A stretch of DNA of 64,000 nt from Tetmemena sp. SeJ-2015 (taxonomy: Eukaryota; Ciliophora; Spirotrichea; Sporadotrichida; Oxytrichidae), in assembly GCA_027382625.1 (NCBI GenBank), contig JAJKFJ010021472.1:1-64000 (forward strand). The letters are read 5' to 3'. The translations under genes and the position numbers were made by a program. Every line of letters starts with the position of its first letter. Within the stretch, counting starts at the first letter, position 1. The notes beneath the pieces are model-generated. The model worked only from the letters and a program-made list of their open reading frames with translations. It was not told where the DNA came from and did no database searches. Shown here piece by piece: positions 60,501 through 64,000 of this stretch.

Positions 60501-63250
60501 AGAGAGGTTTTTAGCCAAATCCATTTGCTATCTTCTTCGCTCGATCGATCCCCCACCGCTGGATATCCTCAAAGTGCTTTGGCTCATTAAAATTTCTCAC
60601 AAAGATCTTCCGCTGCCTGCTAAGCTATTTCACACAGCGTTTAGGATCCATTCACTCAAGCTTAAGGCTTCATTGGAGATTTAAACACTTAAATGCAACA
60701 GCAAAATTAAGTCTAAGCTCAGGCAGCAAATCCTAGTCACTAACAGCTCACTAATATGCAGCAGCATGCAGCTCATTATTGTTAGATTATTCATTATAGA
60801 TGCCCTCTCCAATAATTTTGGCAATCTTCTAGTTAAAAATTATTTGGCTACATAATGATATAACTTTTAAATCGGAGAATCAAAATTATTTTTTAAAAAG
60901 TAATATTTTTGTGATCCAACGATAATAAGCTATCGCGAATTAGCAATTTTTGAGCGCGTATAACGAGCAAAACCCGACTCAATTCTAAAATTAATTTCCT
61001 CATCAGTAGATGGTAAACCAATCTTTCTATCAGCCTTCAACCCCACCTTTGCTTGCTTAATAGCAGTCTCAGCTTAAAATACTTTAAATACAATAAGATA
61101 CTTATTTATAATATAAAGCTGAATATCTCATTCAACCAAATAAAACCCACTCCTTTTTTAAAAGCATCCATATATATTTATAAAATAACTTTTGACTAGT
61201 ACATAAATTCCTAGAAGTAGATAAACCGATTAGGAAGAGGTGTGTCCGGGATCCAAAATCAGTTAGCTAAGAGTTTGCACGTTTCTGGCAGCAATAACGT
61301 GGGACAACGCTTGAGTAATCTAATTTTGAACTAAAATTAGATGTCAGAATAAGCCAATGTCTCCAAAGATTGCTATAAATTGATCAATTATTGCATGAAT
61401 TTTATGAGAGATTCTTTTAACAAAAGCAATAGCTTCTAGCTTGTATCACAGAATTTTCATTCAGATGATAACTAAGAAAGTAAAAAGCAAGAGGATTAAG
61501 AGGATAAGTATTCTTAGTGATAATTAACGTTATAGTAATTAAAAATTATATTTGGAGGAAGTATTCGCAGCCGTTCGGTTATAGCTCGTCTAGATCCGGC
61601 TTGATGATTCAAAAAGCTCCAAGTCTGAAATAAAATCGCAGTTTTCTCGATACCTATATCGGGCTCTGCAAGAGTGAGAGTATTAGCGACTCCTAAAACG
61701 AGGAGAATAATTAGTACCTTGGCCACTAGAATATCTCCTTCTGTTCTGATAATAGAGAAAACTCTTACGGTTAGACTCTCAGAAACGCCATGAACACGCA
61801 GACTGTTAAAAACATTTCAACTAGAAGTGATTCTGACAACTCACACCAAATTAATCATCAAATTATGGTTCAGCATTACTAAAGTCCAGAGTCGGGATAA
61901 AAAATTGCACTAACCTAGCGCACTCATAACCTCGATAGCTCACTAGACATTATGAGAAGGTCGAATTCAGGGAATAACAGCCCACCCAAGTTTTCAACAC
62001 CTGGAGCGAAGTAAAATAGCTCAATGCATCACTTCGGATCTTCGTAGAACCTGAGTAACTATATCAGAATTAATCATGAGATACCCCAGGCTTCAGCCAC
62101 TCAATAAATTCAAGGTCCCTATCTTTAAATATAAATTCATTCTATTTCGAGCTATATCACGTGAGAAATTTCTCAGCTGAACAGCAGTTTTACTAAACTC
62201 AATAGTCAGACCAGATGATGCAACATATGTTCTAACCTCAGCAAATGAACTCTGTCCAACTAAATCACTCTATGTCTCTTCAGACGGTCTAAACTAGATT
62301 CCAGAACGGCGGCTCCTACAATTAATATTTGAGCACTGCCAAAGACTTGAGTAACCTGAGTTTGTATGGCTAGCCAATTTCTCTCAATTCCAACCTGCCT
62401 CTAAGTGCTTCTAACTCATCAGCTGACCTGACCCAAAATTAAGGTTCCAGATACTCACTACAGAATAGAGGAAAGGGCAAAAATAATTCAGGTGTTGGCG
62501 CTGGCAAGGGGCCTGGAGAATAAAAAAGCCATCAGTAATTAAGAAGTGCATATAAAGATAGTTCTGACGTTTTATCCGAGGAGCATTATGTGATAGATGA
62601 TGAGAAAATTAAGAGTGGAGAGGATTTATATACTAATGCGGCTTATATATTGACAGTGTATTTTGAGATTTGAGAACTACAGTTATGGTTAAAAACATCC
62701 CAAATAAGTACACTTAGAAAAATCTCTTAGATGAAATAAATTAGAACAACAAGGGCAAGTATGATTTCATCTACCTACCAATAGATTTTGCGAATAAAGC
62801 CAACACTGGCTATGGCTTTGTGAACTTTCTAAATCATAATTATTATGTTATATTTTGCAATAATTTTAAATCCCTTGTTCATTATTGAGTTCAAATAGGA
62901 ATTCTAGGACAGGAAATGGAAAAGGTTTTAGTCTTAGAAGAAGTGTGAGCTCAAATATGGACGCCTCTAAGGCATTTAGAAACTTTCAGAGCACTTTTAG
63001 AACTCTCAGGTGTCAGCTCAAGTTGACAAAGAGGTGAGACCAAGAAAGTTCGAGGATACTTTAAATTAGAGATATATCTTAAATCTGATTATTATTAGAT
63101 AACGCCAAGAAGGATCAGAGTCAGGAGATCATGCGCATCTGCTAAAAGTACAATCTTCAAAATTCAGAGCTTTTCTTGAATTTCAAAAGCAATCAGCAAC
63201 TTTCCAACAGACCCAACAAAGGTTCAAATTAAATTGCATTTTTTTCCTGA
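57525..63250 (+). CDS. Mei2-like RNA-binding protein
   Basis: The C-terminal RRM is the Mei2-specific type: [95 protein letters not shown]. An upstream RRM lies at 59770-60110 ([35 protein letters not shown]) split by a GTAAGT...TTTTAG intron. The remainder is Gln/Ser/Asn-rich (57540-59340, 60480-62520). Mei2 proteins of fungi and plants promote meiosis by binding RNA; a meiotic or nuclear-differentiation role in a ciliate is attractive but inferred. IESs at 57640-57651, 62836-62872 and 63059-63101 have exact pointers. TGA is at 63248-63250. The start is uncertain: ATG 57525-57527 or a later ATG at about 58057 ([14 protein letters not shown]) followed by an intron. Confidence 0.82.
57640..57651 (+). 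other. 12-bp IES with pointer AATCAT
   Basis: Copies at 57634-57639 and 57646-57651. The 12 bp carry an in-frame TGA; removal gives [17 protein letters not shown]. Confidence 0.65.
62836..62872 (+). other. 37-bp IES with pointer TAAATC inside Mei2 RRM
   Basis: Copies at 62830-62835 and 62867-62872. Removal gives [18 protein letters not shown], the expected Mei2 RRM sequence pattern. Confidence 0.95.
63059..63101 (+). other. 43-bp IES with pointer GATA
   Basis: Copies at 63055-63058 and 63098-63101. Removal joins RPRKFED to [17 protein letters not shown], in frame to the TGA at 63248. Confidence 0.88.
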
Positions 63251-63291
63251 TTTGTATATACTTAAATATTAGCCAGCATAGCTAATAGAAC

Positions 63292-64000
63292 ATGTACAAT
63301 TACTACTACGGACAACCAAATTAGCAGAACCGCCACCATCCTTACTCAAACCCTGCTCTCATGAGAACTAATACTTTTAGTGACAGTACTGATTCGCTAA
63401 GCAACATTCAGCTAACTTGCCAGCTGAATTAGGAAGATACCTACAAGTCTGTCAATTCCTAACATAATCATTTGCATAACTTGCTCACTTTTTCTATTGT
63501 TATGAACAAAAAAGAGAGTCCTTGAAAAGTAGTGGAGAAGGAGGCTCCTCAACTTAAGATTAATAGTGAACAGCAAAGAGATAAAAATTACACTTTATTC
63601 ATTAGAATTTATTTGCCTAAAAGCAAAAGAGATGAATGATTTGAGTCTTTGACTTGTCTCAACTGATAAATTAGAGGCCGCATTTATCTTAAATAAATTA
63701 TAAAGTCCTGCTTTGCTATCTTTGCTAGCGAGAAAGCAACCCCTAATAAACTCTAATTTATTTAAGCTCAATCCTTTCGGATTAGTCTCCTTTCTTTGAA
63801 CTTGAAGGGAAGCAATTCCTGATTAGGATTCAGCTCTTCTAACTTGATTCAAAGAAGCAAGAGAATCCCTAACTTCACAAAGTTGGGGAGCTCTGCAATG
63901 TTATTGTTGTGAACTACCATTATTGCCAATTTATTGCTAAAAATAAAAATTTTCCTCAACACAATAAACAATTATAACTTTTGTAATAATTAGATTTAGA
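63292..64000 (+). CDS. Partial unidentified protein at window edge
   Basis: ATG at 63292-63294 (MYNYYYGQPNQQNRHHPYSN) opens an Asn/Gln/Ser-rich frame that continues NIQLTCQLNQEDTYKSVN. Further coding-like pieces (KEAPQLKINSEQQRDKNY, NLKGSNS) follow with TGA interruptions, presumably IESs that I could not place. It could also be more of the Mei2-like locus. The gene runs past the window. Confidence 0.35.

Noticed and set aside
63500..63920. Possible use of TGA as Trp (several in-frame TGAs between coding-like pieces)
   Set aside because: Conserved Trp residues elsewhere (HMG boxes, GatB-region, Mei2 RRM, ABCB) are TGG, TGA sits at expected C-termini, and other internal TGAs vanish on IES removal. 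Alternative frames are also open here.
1..64000. Telomere (C4A4 type) repeats or telomere-bearing transposons
   Set aside because: No C4A4/G4T4 array and no transposase frame that I could recognise on either strand.
1..64000. CRISPR arrays, bacterial operons, Shine-Dalgarno sites
   Set aside because: The sequence is eukaryotic with introns; no spaced identical repeats of CRISPR type were seen.

Overview
ORGANISM AND KIND OF DNA. Genes read through only if TAA and TAG are taken as glutamine and TGA as the sole stop (ciliate nuclear code). Many reading frames are broken by short AT-rich inserts flanked by direct repeats of 3-13 bp. Deleting the insert plus one repeat copy restores the expected protein. 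These are internal eliminated sequences (IESs) with pointers, lying between macronuclear-destined segments (MDSs). Some MDSs are also out of order. Together this indicates the germline (micronuclear) genome of a spirotrich/hypotrich ciliate of the Oxytricha-Stylonychia-Tetmemena kind; the species cannot be named from the window. Ordinary GT-AG introns occur as well. Several frames need a one-base change at a short homopolymer, which looks like residual sequence error. LAYOUT. 0-2.1 kb: MORN-repeat protein (-). 2.5-6.1 kb: large protein with a RasGAP-like start (-). 6.1-7.9 kb: organellar GatB (-). 8.2-9.4 kb: Ap4A phosphorylase-like enzyme (+). 9.5-10.7 kb: PIG-X-like GPI-anchor protein (+). 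10.8-11.7 kb: two-HMG-box protein (-). 12.1-14.7 kb: two unidentified proteins (+). 14.5-15.8 kb: riboflavin kinase (+). 15.9-17.6 kb: PHD-finger protein (-). 17.9-19.1 kb: U2AF small subunit (-). 19.8-26.1, 30.8-37.3 and 37.9-45.7 kb: three full-length ABCB transporters in head-to-tail array (-), with an NRF-type acyltransferase (+) at 27.0-29.9 kb between the first and second. 46.6-49.7 kb: B-box/kelch protein (+). 50.1-57.2 kb: unidentified, RING-like and myristoylation-type small proteins. 57.5-63.3 kb: Mei2-like RNA-binding protein (+). A partial gene runs off the right edge. HOW IT WORKS TOGETHER. There is no operon logic; each gene is probably the precursor of its own small macronuclear chromosome. 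THE MAIN SIGNAL. All three ABCB paralogs carry the same scrambled arrangement at the ABC signature of the second nucleotide-binding domain: MDS order k, k+2, k+1, k+3, with a k+1 segment of only 30-44 bp. Each paralog uses different pointers at the homologous junctions. Other IESs are present in some paralogs and absent from others, so the array is a natural record of IES gain and loss, pointer change and inheritance of scrambling. Exon, intron and IES borders were read by eye; outer CDS limits are germline spans, not contiguous ORFs.
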